Counted from the first letter of the stretch, positions 18,121 to 27,887 are shown. The stretch: DNA of 64,000 nt from Sporolactobacillus spathodeae (GCF_016908935.1 NZ_JAFBEV010000003.1:1-64000), one strand, 5' to 3'. Made by a program: numbers and translations. Notes: a model not told the origin generated them from the letters alone.

Positions 18121-19448
18121 TGAATACGCACAATTTGCTTCACGAGCTTGAAGCAATCGACAGTTATCGTCGGTACGGGAAAATCAGCCGTGTGGTTGGC
18201 CTGTTGATTGAGTCAAAGGGACCAGCTTCTTCTATTGGTGATGTATGTCTGATCCATTTGAAGAACAGCCATGCATTACTCAAAGCGGAAGTTGTTGGTT
18301 TCCGAGATGAAAATGTGCTGTTGATGCCGTACGCACCGGCAGCGCATATCGCACCCGGTTGCTTGGTTGAAGCGACGGGAAGACCACTATCAGTACGAGT
18401 CAGCGAAGAGCTGATTGGTCAAGTATGTGATAGCATGGGCAATCCAATGACAGGCTCCCGATTATCAAAAGGTGCTGTGAAAGTTCCGACCAATCAAACA
18501 CCGCCAGATCCACTTAGCCGTCCGCCGATTATCGAACCAATAGAACTTGGCGTTCGATCGATTAACGGTCTGCTTACTGTTGGAAAGGGCCAGAGAATTG
18601 GCATTTTTGCAGGGAGCGGTGTTGGAAAAAGCACGTTAATGGGAATGATTGCCAAAAATACATCGGCTGATCTGAATGTCATTGCGTTAATCGGTGAACG
18701 AGGGCGCGAGGTTAACGAATTTATCGAAAAAGATCTTGGCGAAGAAGGTAAGAAAAAATCGATTGTGGTCGTAGCGACAAGTGACCAACCGGCATTAATG
18801 CGAATTAAGGGAGCGATGACCGCGACTGCAATTGCCGAGTACTTTCGTGCCCAAGGGAAAAATGTGCTGCTGATGATGGATTCTTTAACACGGGTCGCAA
18901 TGAGCCAGCGTGAAATCGGTCTTGCTATCGGCGAACCGCCAACCACAAAAGGTTATCCGCCATCCGTCTTTGCCTTATTGCCACAGCTACTTGAGCGAAC
19001 TGGCGCGGATAAAAAGGGAACAATCACAGCCTTTTATACCGTACTCGTCGATGGCGATGATATGGACGAACCGATTGCTGATACGGCGAGAGGCATTTTG
19101 GACGGACATATTGTTCTCGATCGATCGCTTGCTGAAAAGGGCCAATACCCAGCCATTAATCTACTAAAAAGCGTCAGCCGTGTGATGCCCCAAATTGTCG
19201 ATCCGGCACATATGCAGGCAGCTGCCAAATTCCGAAAATTACTGGCACAATACACCGATTCGGAGGATTTAATCAATATTGGCGCCTATAAAGAGGGAAG
19301 TTCTGCAACAATCGATGCGGCGATCCATTACCATCCACAGATTCTTCAGTTTATGGCGCAACATGCTTTAGAAAGGGTCACGCTGAAACAGTCTGCTGAA
19401 CAATTGATGATAGAATTCGGGGAAGAGGCGGCAGAAAATGGCATTTGA
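18120..19448 (+). CDS. fliI: Flagellum-specific ATPase FliI
   Basis: Hexameric ATPase that unloads export substrates at the type III gate; F1-beta-like fold. Walker A is GSGVGKST; Walker B is LLMMDSLTRVAMSQ, followed by EIGLAIGEPPTTKGYPPS. 442 aa (438 in B. subtilis). The ATG shares its first base with the fliH stop and follows GAGGA closely. Confidence 0.97.
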   Translation: MNTHNLLHELEAIDSYRRYGKISRVVGLLIESKGPASSIGDVCLIHLKNSHALLKAEVVGFRDENVLLMPYAPAAHIAPGCLVEATGRPLSVRVSEELIGQVCDSMGNPMTGSRLSKGAVKVPTNQTPPDPLSRPPIIEPIELGVRSINGLLTVGKGQRIGIFAGSGVGKSTLMGMIAKNTSADLNVIALIGERGREVNEFIEKDLGEEGKKKSIVVVATSDQPALMRIKGAMTATAIAEYFRAQGKNVLLMMDSLTRVAMSQREIGLAIGEPPTTKGYPPSVFALLPQLLERTGADKKGTITAFYTVLVDGDDMDEPIADTARGILDGHIVLDRSLAEKGQYPAINLLKSVSRVMPQIVDPAHMQAAAKFRKLLAQYTDSEDLINIGAYKEGSSATIDAAIHYHPQILQFMAQHALERVTLKQSAEQLMIEFGEEAAENGI

Positions 19449-19878
19449 ATTTCGGTTGGAGCGAGTCATGAAAATAGTGAAAAGTGATAAAGAAAGACTC
19501 GAGACAGACTATCAATCTCTCTTTGAAGCCCTTGAGGGTATTGCACATCAGTTGATGGATTTAATGGAACAGAAAAAGGCTGTGCAACAAGAGCTTCAAA
19601 ATCACATGACACAGGCGATCATGATCGATTCAATGAAAATTTATCTTGGCGATATTGATCAATATGAAAAAAGAATTCATCTAAAAACGCTTGAATATAC
19701 GAAACTAAAGAGCCGTCTGGAAAAATTAAAACCGATCTTACGAGAGAAAGCAATCAATCTTAAGAAATATGAAAAGATGCGGGATAGGGCGCAGAAAGAT
19801 TACGACGCAAACATGAAGAAAAAGGAAATGAAGCAAATGGATGAAATTGCTTCTCTGCGAGTGGTGAACAATGGATAA
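19438..19878 (+). CDS. fliJ: Flagellar export protein FliJ
   Basis: Central stalk-like coiled-coil protein of the export ATPase and an escort for chaperones. 146 aa, nearly all charged helix, beginning MAFEFRLERVMKI as is typical. It overlaps fliI by eleven bases and the next gene by eight. Confidence 0.92.
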   Translation: MAFEFRLERVMKIVKSDKERLETDYQSLFEALEGIAHQLMDLMEQKKAVQQELQNHMTQAIMIDSMKIYLGDIDQYEKRIHLKTLEYTKLKSRLEKLKPILREKAINLKKYEKMRDRAQKDYDANMKKKEMKQMDEIASLRVVNNG

Positions 19879-20509
19879 GAAATCAGCAGTTGTAGATGAG
19901 CAGGCGCATCAGAGCAAAGGGTTAAAATTATTTAAAGTTCTCGTTACGATCTTCATTCCTTTACTTTTTTTTCTTATGTTAGTGGTTTTATTCCTGAAGC
20001 TCGCGGGATTAAACCCAGTCCAGGTGGCACAAAGTATCATCCCAGGACAACAGGCACAAACAATCAAACCGGTGGGCGGAACAGCAGGCGAGATCAAGCA
20101 GCTGAATCAGACTATCAGTGATCAGAAACAAACGATACAGCAATTGCAGAGTGACAGCAATAAAAAAAATGATCAGCTTGCTCAGCTCCAGAACCAATTG
20201 AAACAAGCACAGCAGCAGGCAAATCAGCAGGTGTCCGCAAAAAAAAGTGCAGATAAGGCAGCTAAAATGCAGGTTTATGCACAAACCTATAAAAATATGG
20301 ATCCGAGCAAAGCCGCGGCAATTTTTGACAAATTGCCGGTCAATCAGGCTGCAACGTATATCAATATGCTTGATAACAAGACAAAAGCATCTATTCTCGA
20401 AAATATGACTGCAGATAAAGCAGCACAATTGACACCACTTCTTCAAGCCAACAGTTCTGCTGCTGCCTCGTCATCAAGTAGCAGCGGATCGGCGACGAGT
20501 TTGCCATAA
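19871..20509 (+). CDS. ylxF: YlxF/MotE-like membrane protein with MgtE-N-type C-terminal region
   Basis: 212 aa. A short basic cytoplasmic start is followed by a transmembrane segment (about residues 22-44), a Gln-rich coiled coil (about 70-125), and a helical domain (YAQTYKNMDPSKAAAIFDKL) resembling the MgtE N-terminal repeat seen in MotE. The tail is Ser/Ala-rich. It sits at the B. subtilis ylxF position between fliJ and fliK. MotE in other bacteria stabilises MotC; whether this one does so is unknown. Confidence 0.82.
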   Translation: MDKKSAVVDEQAHQSKGLKLFKVLVTIFIPLLFFLMLVVLFLKLAGLNPVQVAQSIIPGQQAQTIKPVGGTAGEIKQLNQTISDQKQTIQQLQSDSNKKNDQLAQLQNQLKQAQQQANQQVSAKKSADKAAKMQVYAQTYKNMDPSKAAAIFDKLPVNQAATYINMLDNKTKASILENMTADKAAQLTPLLQANSSAAASSSSSSGSATSLP

Positions 20510-20548
20510 GGTGTGAAAATCGATGTATTTTGAAAGGAGGTGAAAACA

Positions 20549-22069
20549 ATGAATAATAAGCTGATAATTGACGCAAATACAAAAGCGACTAGAGGCACTA
20601 TCAAAAAGAGTGTCAAAAAGAGAGCGACGATAGATCCGACTTTTCTGCTGATGGTTCAAGGGGCAGAGAACAGCAGTGGGGGAAAAGATACGGCGCAAGC
20701 GGAAAAAAAGCAGTCTGGAAAAGTCCCCCAACCGGCTACAAAGAAAAATCATCGAGTTCATTCAATGAATCAAGAACAGATAAGTGATGGAATCGCAAAG
20801 GATCAGTCGATGAAAAGCCAGGATCATTTGAAGGACTCAGTTTTAACTGATGTGGCATACGTTCAATCCATGTCTTCTCAATCTTCTTCTTCGCCCAAGC
20901 TGCAACAACAGCAGAACAAAAATGTTGATGGGAGCGAATCACTTACTCCTAAAAATGTTCAAAGGATGGAAGCGCTAGATTTAAAAACCTCCGACTTTTT
21001 GACAGCTGGATCAACGGTGCATTCCTTGGCCGACGCGAATATTAGCCCGGTTAGGCAAAATTCCAATCAACCGGAAAAGGTTTCGCTACCGCAGGAATCT
21101 GTCATTCAGCAACCTGTTGAAGGAATGACAATTAAAAATACGGATGAACAGTTCAACGATTATCGTGCAAACAGTAGCAACTCAGTTGCTCCACTTGGCG
21201 CTTTTCTGCAAACAAGTTCTGATTCCGCATCGCCCGTTTCGTCTGATGTGAATAGAAGTGCGGACCAAGATATAGGACAGAAAAATTATCATGCTGTTCT
21301 TGTCTCAGGATCTGTTGAAACGCAAAATGATTTGGAGAAAGCGAGTCTGGTAAGCGACAGCTCATTACCCGCAGCTGACCCGGTGACCACAAAGCGTAAC
21401 ATCGAACGCTTGCAAAATCAGGCAGTGCGTGAGTCTGACGCGCCGACTGGCGCAAAACCTTCAGCCAATGTCCCGGAAAAAGCTGGGGGCATGCCATCTA
21501 ATACTGACGCAAATGGTTCTCATGCGTTCCCACTGCATACGGTCGCTTTTCAGCCAATGAGCGCTCTCGCCATGTGGCGGGATTATCAGGCAGGAAGTTC
21601 ACCCGCTCCGCCTGTACCCGATCAAGTGGGCTCACAAATGGCTTCATGGCTAGGCAAAGCGACATTTAATCAAAATGAGGATGGCGTCAAAAGCATGACT
21701 ATGACGCTCTATCCCGAAAATCTTGGTCAGGTGACGATAACTGTGCAGCAAGATAAGGATGGCATTGTCGCTATGCTTACGACGTCTAACAAAGGCGCTG
21801 AGGACTTGTTAAAGAATGGACTCGATCAACTGCAGAAAGATTTAGTTAATCAAGGCCTACCCGTGCATCAGATTGATGTCACCGTGAAACAAGAAACGAC
21901 CGCACAGAATCAGCAGCATACGTTCCAAGGGCAGCAGCAATCCCGTCAAGGCACCGATCAAGGAAATCATCAGAATCCGAGACAAAGCGAGCCTCAAAAT
22001 TTGTATAAAGAAGAAGAAGATTCAGAGAAACAAAGTTTTAACGATTGGATAATTGAAGGAAGTGTGTAA
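20549..22069 (+). CDS. fliK: Flagellar hook-length control protein FliK
   Basis: Exported molecular ruler that switches the export gate from hook to filament substrates through FlhB. The first 370 or so residues are low-complexity, Ser/Gln-rich and poorly conserved. The C-terminal domain is clear: MTMTLYPENLGQVTITVQQ, then LKNGLDQLQKDLVNQGLPVH. A Gln-rich tail follows. 506 aa. AAGGAGG lies eight bases before the ATG at 20549. Confidence 0.9.
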   Translation: MNNKLIIDANTKATRGTIKKSVKKRATIDPTFLLMVQGAENSSGGKDTAQAEKKQSGKVPQPATKKNHRVHSMNQEQISDGIAKDQSMKSQDHLKDSVLTDVAYVQSMSSQSSSSPKLQQQQNKNVDGSESLTPKNVQRMEALDLKTSDFLTAGSTVHSLADANISPVRQNSNQPEKVSLPQESVIQQPVEGMTIKNTDEQFNDYRANSSNSVAPLGAFLQTSSDSASPVSSDVNRSADQDIGQKNYHAVLVSGSVETQNDLEKASLVSDSSLPAADPVTTKRNIERLQNQAVRESDAPTGAKPSANVPEKAGGMPSNTDANGSHAFPLHTVAFQPMSALAMWRDYQAGSSPAPPVPDQVGSQMASWLGKATFNQNEDGVKSMTMTLYPENLGQVTITVQQDKDGIVAMLTTSNKGAEDLLKNGLDQLQKDLVNQGLPVHQIDVTVKQETTAQNQQHTFQGQQQSRQGTDQGNHQNPRQSEPQNLYKEEEDSEKQSFNDWIIEGSV

Positions 22070-22070
22070 T

Positions 22071-22529
22071 GTGAGTACGGATATAAACAGCACGCAAGCA
22101 ACGACTGCAACGAACAACACTTCATCGACGACCGCGACAACGGGTACAACCACATTAGGAAAGGACGCGTTTCTGAAACTGCTTGTCGCTCAGCTGACAC
22201 ATCAGGATCCGACTTCACCAATGGATACCGGGCAGTTTGTTTCACAAATGGCGGATTTTACTTCGTTAGAGCAAACGCAAAATATGAGTGACGCCATCGA
22301 CAAGCTGGTCAGCTCTCAAACAGAAAACGCATTGTCGACTGAAGCGGCGTTAATCGGAAAGAAAATAACATGGACAAAGACGACAACGGATTCAAATGGA
22401 AACAGTTCAACAAGCAGTGTGACTGACGTTGTCAAAGCCGTGAATGCCAATGATGGTTCCATCACCTATTTGACCGATTCAGGTGAGCATGTAGATCCAT
22501 CGACGGTGACGCAGATTCAGGTAGACTGA
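22071..22529 (+). CDS. flgD: Hook cap / hook assembly protein FlgD
   Basis: Scaffold for hook polymerisation. The Thr-rich N-terminus is followed by the FlgD core: LGKDAFLKLLVAQLTHQDPT, SPMDTGQFVSQMADFTSLEQ. 152 aa. The GTG at 22071 has GAAGGAAG about eight bases before it and starts one base after the fliK stop. The C-terminal Ig-like part is short, as in Bacillus. Confidence 0.95.
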   Translation: MSTDINSTQATTATNNTSSTTATTGTTTLGKDAFLKLLVAQLTHQDPTSPMDTGQFVSQMADFTSLEQTQNMSDAIDKLVSSQTENALSTEAALIGKKITWTKTTTDSNGNSSTSSVTDVVKAVNANDGSITYLTDSGEHVDPSTVTQIQVD

Positions 22530-22539
22530 GGTGCAGAAG

Positions 22540-22938
22540 TTGACAATGATTCAAGATTTACCTTTTTCCTCCATTGATGTGGCACTTGCCGCACATCCTG
22601 AGAAAAGTAAGCTGGTCAATACGAAAGAGTTTTCCACAAGTTTTAAGCAAACTTTAGCTGATCAGCTGCAACAAGAAGCAGACGGCATTGTTAAATTATC
22701 CAAGCATGCCAAAGAACGCATGACAGAGCGCCAAATCACGGTTACCCGTGATGAGTGGAGACAAATTCATCAGAAAATGGATGAAGCGGGTAAAATGGGT
22801 GTCGGTGATTCACTTGTAATTACCCGTCGCGCAGCCTTCGTGGTAAACGCGCCAAAGAATACGATCATTACTGCGATGGACTTGAATGATGCGCGAACAC
22901 ATATTTTTACGAATATACAAGGTACCATTGTCTTGTGA
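22540..22938 (+). CDS. Conserved flagellar operon protein (TIGR02530-type)
   Basis: 132-aa protein of the small family found between flgD and flgE in Firmicutes fla operons. Recognisable features are LSKHAKERMTERQI and the ending VNAPKNTIITAMDLND, then a strand-rich tail TNIQGTIVL. Biochemical role not known to me; a hook-assembly function is suggested by position only. The start is uncertain: TTG 22540 has TGAGGTG six bases upstream, while ATG 22546 is nearby but further from it. Confidence 0.85.
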   Translation: MTMIQDLPFSSIDVALAAHPEKSKLVNTKEFSTSFKQTLADQLQQEADGIVKLSKHAKERMTERQITVTRDEWRQIHQKMDEAGKMGVGDSLVITRRAAFVVNAPKNTIITAMDLNDARTHIFTNIQGTIVL

Positions 22939-22968
22939 AAACGGCCGGACCCGTATTGGGAAGGCTAA

Positions 22969-22992
22969 CGCTGCCGACCGACTGAGGCAGCG
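22969..22992 (+). other. Perfect hairpin in the flgE leader
   Basis: CGCTGCC (22969-22975) and GGCAGCG (22986-22992) form a 7-bp stem with a 10-base loop, about ten bases upstream of the flgE Shine-Dalgarno and inside the operon. There is no T tract, so it is not a terminator; it could be a processing or stability element. Confidence 0.5.
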
Positions 22993-23013
22993 AAACAAAG
23001 GGAGGAATTGCAA

Positions 23014-23802
23014 ATGTTATTACGATCATTAGGTGCGGGGGTTTCAGGTTTAAAAAATTTTCAGACCGATTTGGATGTTATTGGCAACAATATAGCCAAT
23101 GTTGGAACGACAGGATATAAAAAATCCCGCGTCAATTTTGAAGACACGTTTAGCCAGCAGCTTCAGGGAGCTTCAACCGATAAAAACGCTATACAAATAG
23201 GTCTTGGCTCGGAAGCAGGTTCTATTGACAATATCATTTCCGGCGGAACAATAGATTCAACTGATAATCCATACGATCTTGCTATTGATGGTGAAGGCTA
23301 TTTTCTTGTGAAAGATTCTGCCGGTAATGGTTTTTATACACGGGCAGGAGATTTTAAGCTTAATAGCAATGGAACGGGTTTTGTCAATTCTCAGGGCTTA
23401 ACTTTAGATGGAGTCGGTACGGCAGGCGGCGGGACGGGAGATTTTAATTCGATTACTTCATTTACGGTTGCACCTGATGGAACAGTGACCGGAGTATCTG
23501 GAAATACATCTGTTCCGTTGGGAGCTGTATCAGTTTACACGTTTAAAAACCCGGGCGGATTAGAGAAGACGGGCAATTCCCTTTATCTTGATGTTCCAAA
23601 TGCAACTGGCGGGGCAACTAAATCAACGACAGTTGGCACTGATATGAAGATTCAACAAGGTGCGCTTGAAGGCTCCAATGTCGATCTAACCGATGAAATG
23701 ACCAATCTGATTACCGCACAGCGTGCGTATCAGGCTAACGCACGGACAATTACAACGGCTGACGACATTCTTCAGGAACTGATTCAGTTGAAGAGAAACT
23801 GA
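23014..23802 (+). CDS. flgE: Flagellar hook protein FlgE
   Basis: Hook subunit, 262 aa, the short type used by Bacillus (264 aa there, sometimes named FlgG). The N-terminal motif is LGAGVSGLKNFQTDLDVIGN, followed by NIANVGTTGYKKSR; the C-terminal axial motif is LTDEMTNLITAQRAYQANAR. The ATG at 23014 follows GGGAGGAA with a normal gap. It could be called FlgG in other systems, but position after flgD and FlgE-like N-terminus favour hook. Confidence 0.92.
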   Translation: MLLRSLGAGVSGLKNFQTDLDVIGNNIANVGTTGYKKSRVNFEDTFSQQLQGASTDKNAIQIGLGSEAGSIDNIISGGTIDSTDNPYDLAIDGEGYFLVKDSAGNGFYTRAGDFKLNSNGTGFVNSQGLTLDGVGTAGGGTGDFNSITSFTVAPDGTVTGVSGNTSVPLGAVSVYTFKNPGGLEKTGNSLYLDVPNATGGATKSTTVGTDMKIQQGALEGSNVDLTDEMTNLITAQRAYQANARTITTADDILQELIQLKRN

Positions 23803-23866
23803 TGATTGATTAAAGAGGGGGACGGGGCCGGATTCGTTAGGGATCCAGCCTAATTTGTGAGATAAA

Positions 23867-24103
23867 ATGATAGAATTGACACGTTTGAATGGACAGCCTT
23901 TTCTGCTCAATCCCTTTCTCATTGAACAGATTGAAGCATTGCCGGATACGACAATTACGCTGACCACTGGTAAAAAATTGGTAGTTAAGGAAGACGTGGA
24001 TCAGGTACAGCAAGGAGTGCGTCTCTTTCTAAAGGATATCTCCTGGATCAATGCTGTTCACGGGGAAGAGAGTGTGATGAGATGTTCAGAAGCAGAGGAA
24101 TGA
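23867..24103 (+). CDS. swrD: FlbD/SwrD-like flagellar protein
   Basis: 78 aa small soluble protein. The N-terminus [20 protein letters not shown] and [10 protein letters not shown] are diagnostic of the FlbD family. In B. subtilis SwrD increases motor torque for swarming. The Shine-Dalgarno is weak. The C-terminus overlaps the fliL start by 22 bases, so translation is probably coupled. Confidence 0.92.
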   Translation: MIELTRLNGQPFLLNPFLIEQIEALPDTTITLTTGKKLVVKEDVDQVQQGVRLFLKDISWINAVHGEESVMRCSEAEE

Positions 24104-24516
24104 ATATCGCGTTCCTTATAATGACTGTCGTTTTGATTGGCGCTGTGATTGCCTATTTTGTTTTGGTACATGCAGCAGATGACGGAAAAAATGTAAAAGA
24201 CCCTGATATTGATCAAATAGTCAATAATTTGACGGTTTCAACTGGTGAAATTACCACAAATATCAAAGATGATCATTTTATAAAGGTTGATTTTAATATT
24301 CAGGTGTCTAATAAGTTAGCCAGAGATGAATTAGAAAAGCGTTCCTTTCAAGTGAAAAACGCGGTCATTTATACTGTTTCCGGCATGACCACACAGGATT
24401 TAAGTGATCAGCAGGGAATTGCTAATTTGGAAAATCAGGTGATGACGCGCGTGAACGGTTTTCTAAAAAGTGGCAAAGTGACTCATGTTTACACAACTGA
24501 AAAGGTCGTTCAGTAA
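24082..24516 (+). CDS. fliL: Flagellar basal body-associated protein FliL
   Basis: Single-pass membrane protein associated with stators. A transmembrane helix spans about residues 8-30 ([20 protein letters not shown]), followed by a periplasm-facing SPFH-like domain. 144 aa (140 in B. subtilis). The start lies inside swrD. Confidence 0.93.
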   Translation: MFRSRGMNIAFLIMTVVLIGAVIAYFVLVHAADDGKNVKDPDIDQIVNNLTVSTGEITTNIKDDHFIKVDFNIQVSNKLARDELEKRSFQVKNAVIYTVSGMTTQDLSDQQGIANLENQVMTRVNGFLKSGKVTHVYTTEKVVQ

Positions 24517-24550
24517 GTTGACTGACGGATGAACAAGGTGATGATGATGG

Positions 24551-25549
24551 TTGGCTGATGTACTCTCTCAATCTGAAATTGATGCGTTGCTTTCTGCCCT
24601 TTCCACGGGCGAGATGAGCGCAGACGAACTAAAAAAAGAAGATAACAAGCCAAAGGTACGAACCTATGATTTTAAACGAGCGTTGCGATTTTCAAAGGAT
24701 CAGATTCGAAGTCTGACGCGTATCCATGAAAATTACGCGCGACTCTTGACCTCCTATTTCTCAGCGCAACTGAGAACCTATGTGCAAATCTCTGTTGCAT
24801 CGGTGGATCAATTGCCTTATGAAGAATTCATCCGTTCGATCCCATCCGCCACTATCTTGAATATTATTGAGGCGCCACCGCTAGAGGGACATTTGATTGT
24901 TGAGGTCAATCCAAATGTCGCTTACGCCATGCTTGATCGCCTGCTTGGCGGAGCAGGTGTCAGCATGAACAAAATTGAGAATTTGACTGAAATTGAGACG
25001 CAGCTGATGCGCAATCTGTTTGAAGGCACGCTGTCTAGTCTGAGAGAAGCATGGGTATCGGTTCAAGCGGATATTGCGCCTAATCTGATGGAACTTGAAA
25101 CCAACCCGCAATTTTTACAACTTGTATCACCTAATGAAACAGTCATTGTGATTTCGCTTTCGGCGATAATCGGACAGTCAAGCGGAATGATTAATCTTTG
25201 TTTGCCGCATGTCGTGCTCGAACCTGTGATTTCTAAACTATCGATGCATTACTGGATGAGTGAGAAAAAAAATGACACGACTGAATCAGAATTTCAGGCA
25301 TTAAAGAGAAACGTCGAAAATTCAAAATTGGACGTAAGAGTTCAACTGGGGCAATCGCAGATCACGGTTCAAGAGCTGCTCGATCTGAATGTCGGCGATG
25401 TCATTCAATTGAAACAACCAACGGATCAATTGGTGCTTGTCAACATTGAAGGCTTTCCAAAATTCCTGGCACAGCCCGGAAAGAAAGAGAAACATTTGGC
25501 TGTTCAGATTGTCAAACCAATAAAGGAGGAGGATGACCTCAATGAGTGA
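24551..25549 (+). CDS. fliM: Flagellar motor switch protein FliM
   Basis: C-ring protein that binds phosphorylated CheY. The N-terminal CheY-binding peptide LSQSEIDALLSALSTGEM is intact, followed by the CheC-like middle domain (DQLPYEEFIRSIP) and a C-terminal SpoA/FliN-like domain. 332 aa. The TTG at 24551 gives the expected N-terminus; AAGGTGATG lies upstream. It overlaps fliY by eight bases. Confidence 0.96.
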   Translation: MADVLSQSEIDALLSALSTGEMSADELKKEDNKPKVRTYDFKRALRFSKDQIRSLTRIHENYARLLTSYFSAQLRTYVQISVASVDQLPYEEFIRSIPSATILNIIEAPPLEGHLIVEVNPNVAYAMLDRLLGGAGVSMNKIENLTEIETQLMRNLFEGTLSSLREAWVSVQADIAPNLMELETNPQFLQLVSPNETVIVISLSAIIGQSSGMINLCLPHVVLEPVISKLSMHYWMSEKKNDTTESEFQALKRNVENSKLDVRVQLGQSQITVQELLDLNVGDVIQLKQPTDQLVLVNIEGFPKFLAQPGKKEKHLAVQIVKPIKEEDDLNE

Positions 25550-26801
25550 TGGAAAGCTGACTCAAGAAGAGATCGATGCACTGCTCGGGAACGGCGGTCA
25601 ATCTGCCGATACGGGCATCAGTAGCACAAGTCCAGAAAAACCACAGATGGATAATTTGAGCCCGACATCTGGGGAATCAATCAATCATCCCGTTAATACT
25701 TCATCTTTCGATGACACTTCTTTGTCAGAGATGGAGCAGGATGTTTTAGGGGAAATCGGCAATATATCCTTTGGTAGCGCGGCAACAGCGTTATCAACAT
25801 GTCTAAATCAAAAGGTCGAAATTACGACACCGATTGTTACCGTTGTTCATAAAGAACAATTGTCACAGGAATTCCCGGTTCCGTATGTCTCTGTGCGGGT
25901 CAACTACACGGAAGGGTTCAAGGGATCCTGCATGCTTGTCATTAAAATCAGTGATGCAAGCATTATCGCCAATTTGATGATGGGTGGAGACGGGAAGAAT
26001 CCAAGTACTGAAATTAGCGAAATGGAAATGAGCGCGGTTCAGGAAGCGATGAACCAGATGATGGGTTCGTCATCGACAGCAATGTCTACTGTCTTCAATA
26101 AAAGAATTGATATTTCGCCACCAGAACTTACTTTAATGGATGTTCGGACAAAACGAGGCATGGAATATGTGCCTGAAGATGAAGTAATGTTTGAAATATC
26201 TTTTCAGTTGAAAATTGGCGATCTAGTCGATTCCAATATTATGCTCGTTGTACCGATTGAATTCGGAAAGACATTGGTTCAATTATTGCTTGAAAATACC
26301 AATCACGAAGAAATAGCTGCACCTGCTGAATCAATGGAAGAAATCGGCGCCTATCCCCAAAATGAGGCGGAACATGACATCTCAAGTACGGAAGAGAATT
26401 GGCAGAGCAACAGTCAAACTGCTGCTGCGGAACCGGTTCTCAATGAAAAAGATGTTGCGCCGAAACCTGTTCAAAATGTCCAGCCGGTTGCATTCGCTGA
26501 TTTTGGCAAAGAAGAATCGCCGAAGCAAGCAGGCACGACGCCGAGAAATTTGGACTTACTGATGGATATACCGCTTGATGTCAGTGTAGAGTTGGGGCAT
26601 ACGCAAAAAACAGTTCGCGAAGTATTGGAACTTGGCCCAGGATCAATCATAGAGCTGGACAAGCTGGCAGGAGAAGCGATTGATATATTGGTTAATTCAA
26701 AGTATATAGCCAAGGGTGAAGTCGTCGTTGTCGATGAAAATTTCGGTATCCGTATTACTGAAATATTGAATCATTATGACCGATTGAAAAATTTAAAATA
26801 A
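25542..26801 (+). CDS. fliY: Flagellar motor switch phosphatase FliY
   Basis: Gram-positive C-ring component and CheY-P phosphatase. The N-terminal CheY-binding peptide is LTQEEIDALLGNGG; the CheC-type domain has EIGNISFGSAATAL and AVQEAMNQMMGSSSTAMS; after an acidic/Gln-rich linker comes a FliN-like C-terminal domain (MDIPLDVSVELGHTQKTVRE). 419 aa, longer than B. subtilis FliY (378), mostly in the linker. The ATG at 25542 is favoured over 25533 by spacing to AGGAGG. Confidence 0.96.
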   Translation: MSDGKLTQEEIDALLGNGGQSADTGISSTSPEKPQMDNLSPTSGESINHPVNTSSFDDTSLSEMEQDVLGEIGNISFGSAATALSTCLNQKVEITTPIVTVVHKEQLSQEFPVPYVSVRVNYTEGFKGSCMLVIKISDASIIANLMMGGDGKNPSTEISEMEMSAVQEAMNQMMGSSSTAMSTVFNKRIDISPPELTLMDVRTKRGMEYVPEDEVMFEISFQLKIGDLVDSNIMLVVPIEFGKTLVQLLLENTNHEEIAAPAESMEEIGAYPQNEAEHDISSTEENWQSNSQTAAAEPVLNEKDVAPKPVQNVQPVAFADFGKEESPKQAGTTPRNLDLLMDIPLDVSVELGHTQKTVREVLELGPGSIIELDKLAGEAIDILVNSKYIAKGEVVVVDENFGIRITEILNHYDRLKNLK

Positions 26802-26826
26802 TACTTTTTTTATTGGGGGAATTAAT

Positions 26827-27189
26827 GTGGCAGGGCGCATTCTTGTAGTAGACGATGCAGCATTCATGCGAATGATGCTGAAAGATATTCTGAAGAAAAA
26901 CGGCTTTGATGTAGTCGGCGAAGGCGCAAATGGCAATGAGGCGGTGACGAAATATGAGGAATTGAAGCCTGATTTAGTGACTTTGGATATTACGATGCCA
27001 GAGCTTGACGGCATTCAAGCGCTTAAGAAAATTAAAGCGATGGACAGCAACTGCAAGGTGATTATGTGTTCGGCGATGGGGCAGCAAGCAATGGTAATTG
27101 ATGCCATTCAAGCCGGTGCTAAAGACTTTATTGTCAAACCGTTTCAGGCCGATCGTGTCATCGAAGCCATTAAAAAAACATTAGGATAA
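26827..27189 (+). CDS. cheY: Chemotaxis response regulator CheY
   Basis: Single-domain receiver that, when phosphorylated by CheA, binds FliM/FliY. The phospho-acceptor is D54 in LVTLDITMPELDG; the acidic pair is D9-D10 in VVDDAAF; the conserved Lys is in FIVKPF. 120 aa. The GTG start at 26827 follows TGGGGGA; the overlapping ATG two bases earlier is out of frame. Confidence 0.97.
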   Translation: MAGRILVVDDAAFMRMMLKDILKKNGFDVVGEGANGNEAVTKYEELKPDLVTLDITMPELDGIQALKKIKAMDSNCKVIMCSAMGQQAMVIDAIQAGAKDFIVKPFQADRVIEAIKKTLG

Positions 27190-27209
27190 CTTGAAAAGAA
27201 GGTGGCACA

Positions 27210-27887
27210 TTGTCGCCAAGATGGATTATCGTTTTTTTCGTCTCACTTTTTCTTTTTCTGGGAATGGACCTTCCTACAGTTTATGCTGATAGTAGTGATG
27301 GGACGGTTTCATCCCTCTTTCAACACCAAAGTCACACCAGCCAGACCAAGAAAGATCTGAAAAATGGTTCGTCAGCAGCACCGGCAGTTTCAGCCGCGTA
27401 TGGCGATACCAACTTGTTCCTGATCTTTTTGAAATTAATTTTTGCATTACTTATTGTTCTGGCACTCATTTATCTGCTCTATCATTTTGCCGCCAAGCGA
27501 ACGGGAAGGTTCCAGGCGAGCCAGGCGTTGAAAAATTTAGGGGGTATTTCCGTCGGATCGAATCGTTCCGTGCAGCTTGTTCGGATTGGTGAAGAAATTC
27601 TTGTTGTCGGTGTCGGCGATACGGTTAATTTGATCAAAGAGATTAAAGATCCGCAAATTGTCGATATGTTGACTGCCCCCAATACCCGAACAGATACAAT
27701 GGAAGAGAATGTGCTTCAGTTTCTCAAACGAACCGCAGATCGGGCGATGAAACGGAAGACAGATAATGAAGAACAAAAGCCGGTTACTGAATTGACGAAG
27801 ACATTAGCAAGTGGCTTGAATACGTTAAAGGAAGAACGCATGCGTCAAGTGAACGAACTGCTTCAGGAGGCCAAACATCATGACTAG
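27210..27887 (+). CDS. fliO: Flagellar biosynthesis protein FliO (FliZ)
   Basis: Membrane protein aiding FliP assembly. It has an N-terminal signal-like segment (WIIVFFVSLFLFLGM), a Ser/Lys-rich loop, a transmembrane helix about residues 68-90 and a cytoplasmic strand domain (SVQLVRIGEEILVVGVGD). 225 aa (219 in B. subtilis, where it is called FliZ). The TTG at 27210 follows AAGGTGG. It overlaps fliP by eight bases. Confidence 0.93.
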   Translation: MSPRWIIVFFVSLFLFLGMDLPTVYADSSDGTVSSLFQHQSHTSQTKKDLKNGSSAAPAVSAAYGDTNLFLIFLKLIFALLIVLALIYLLYHFAAKRTGRFQASQALKNLGGISVGSNRSVQLVRIGEEILVVGVGDTVNLIKEIKDPQIVDMLTAPNTRTDTMEENVLQFLKRTADRAMKRKTDNEEQKPVTELTKTLASGLNTLKEERMRQVNELLQEAKHHD

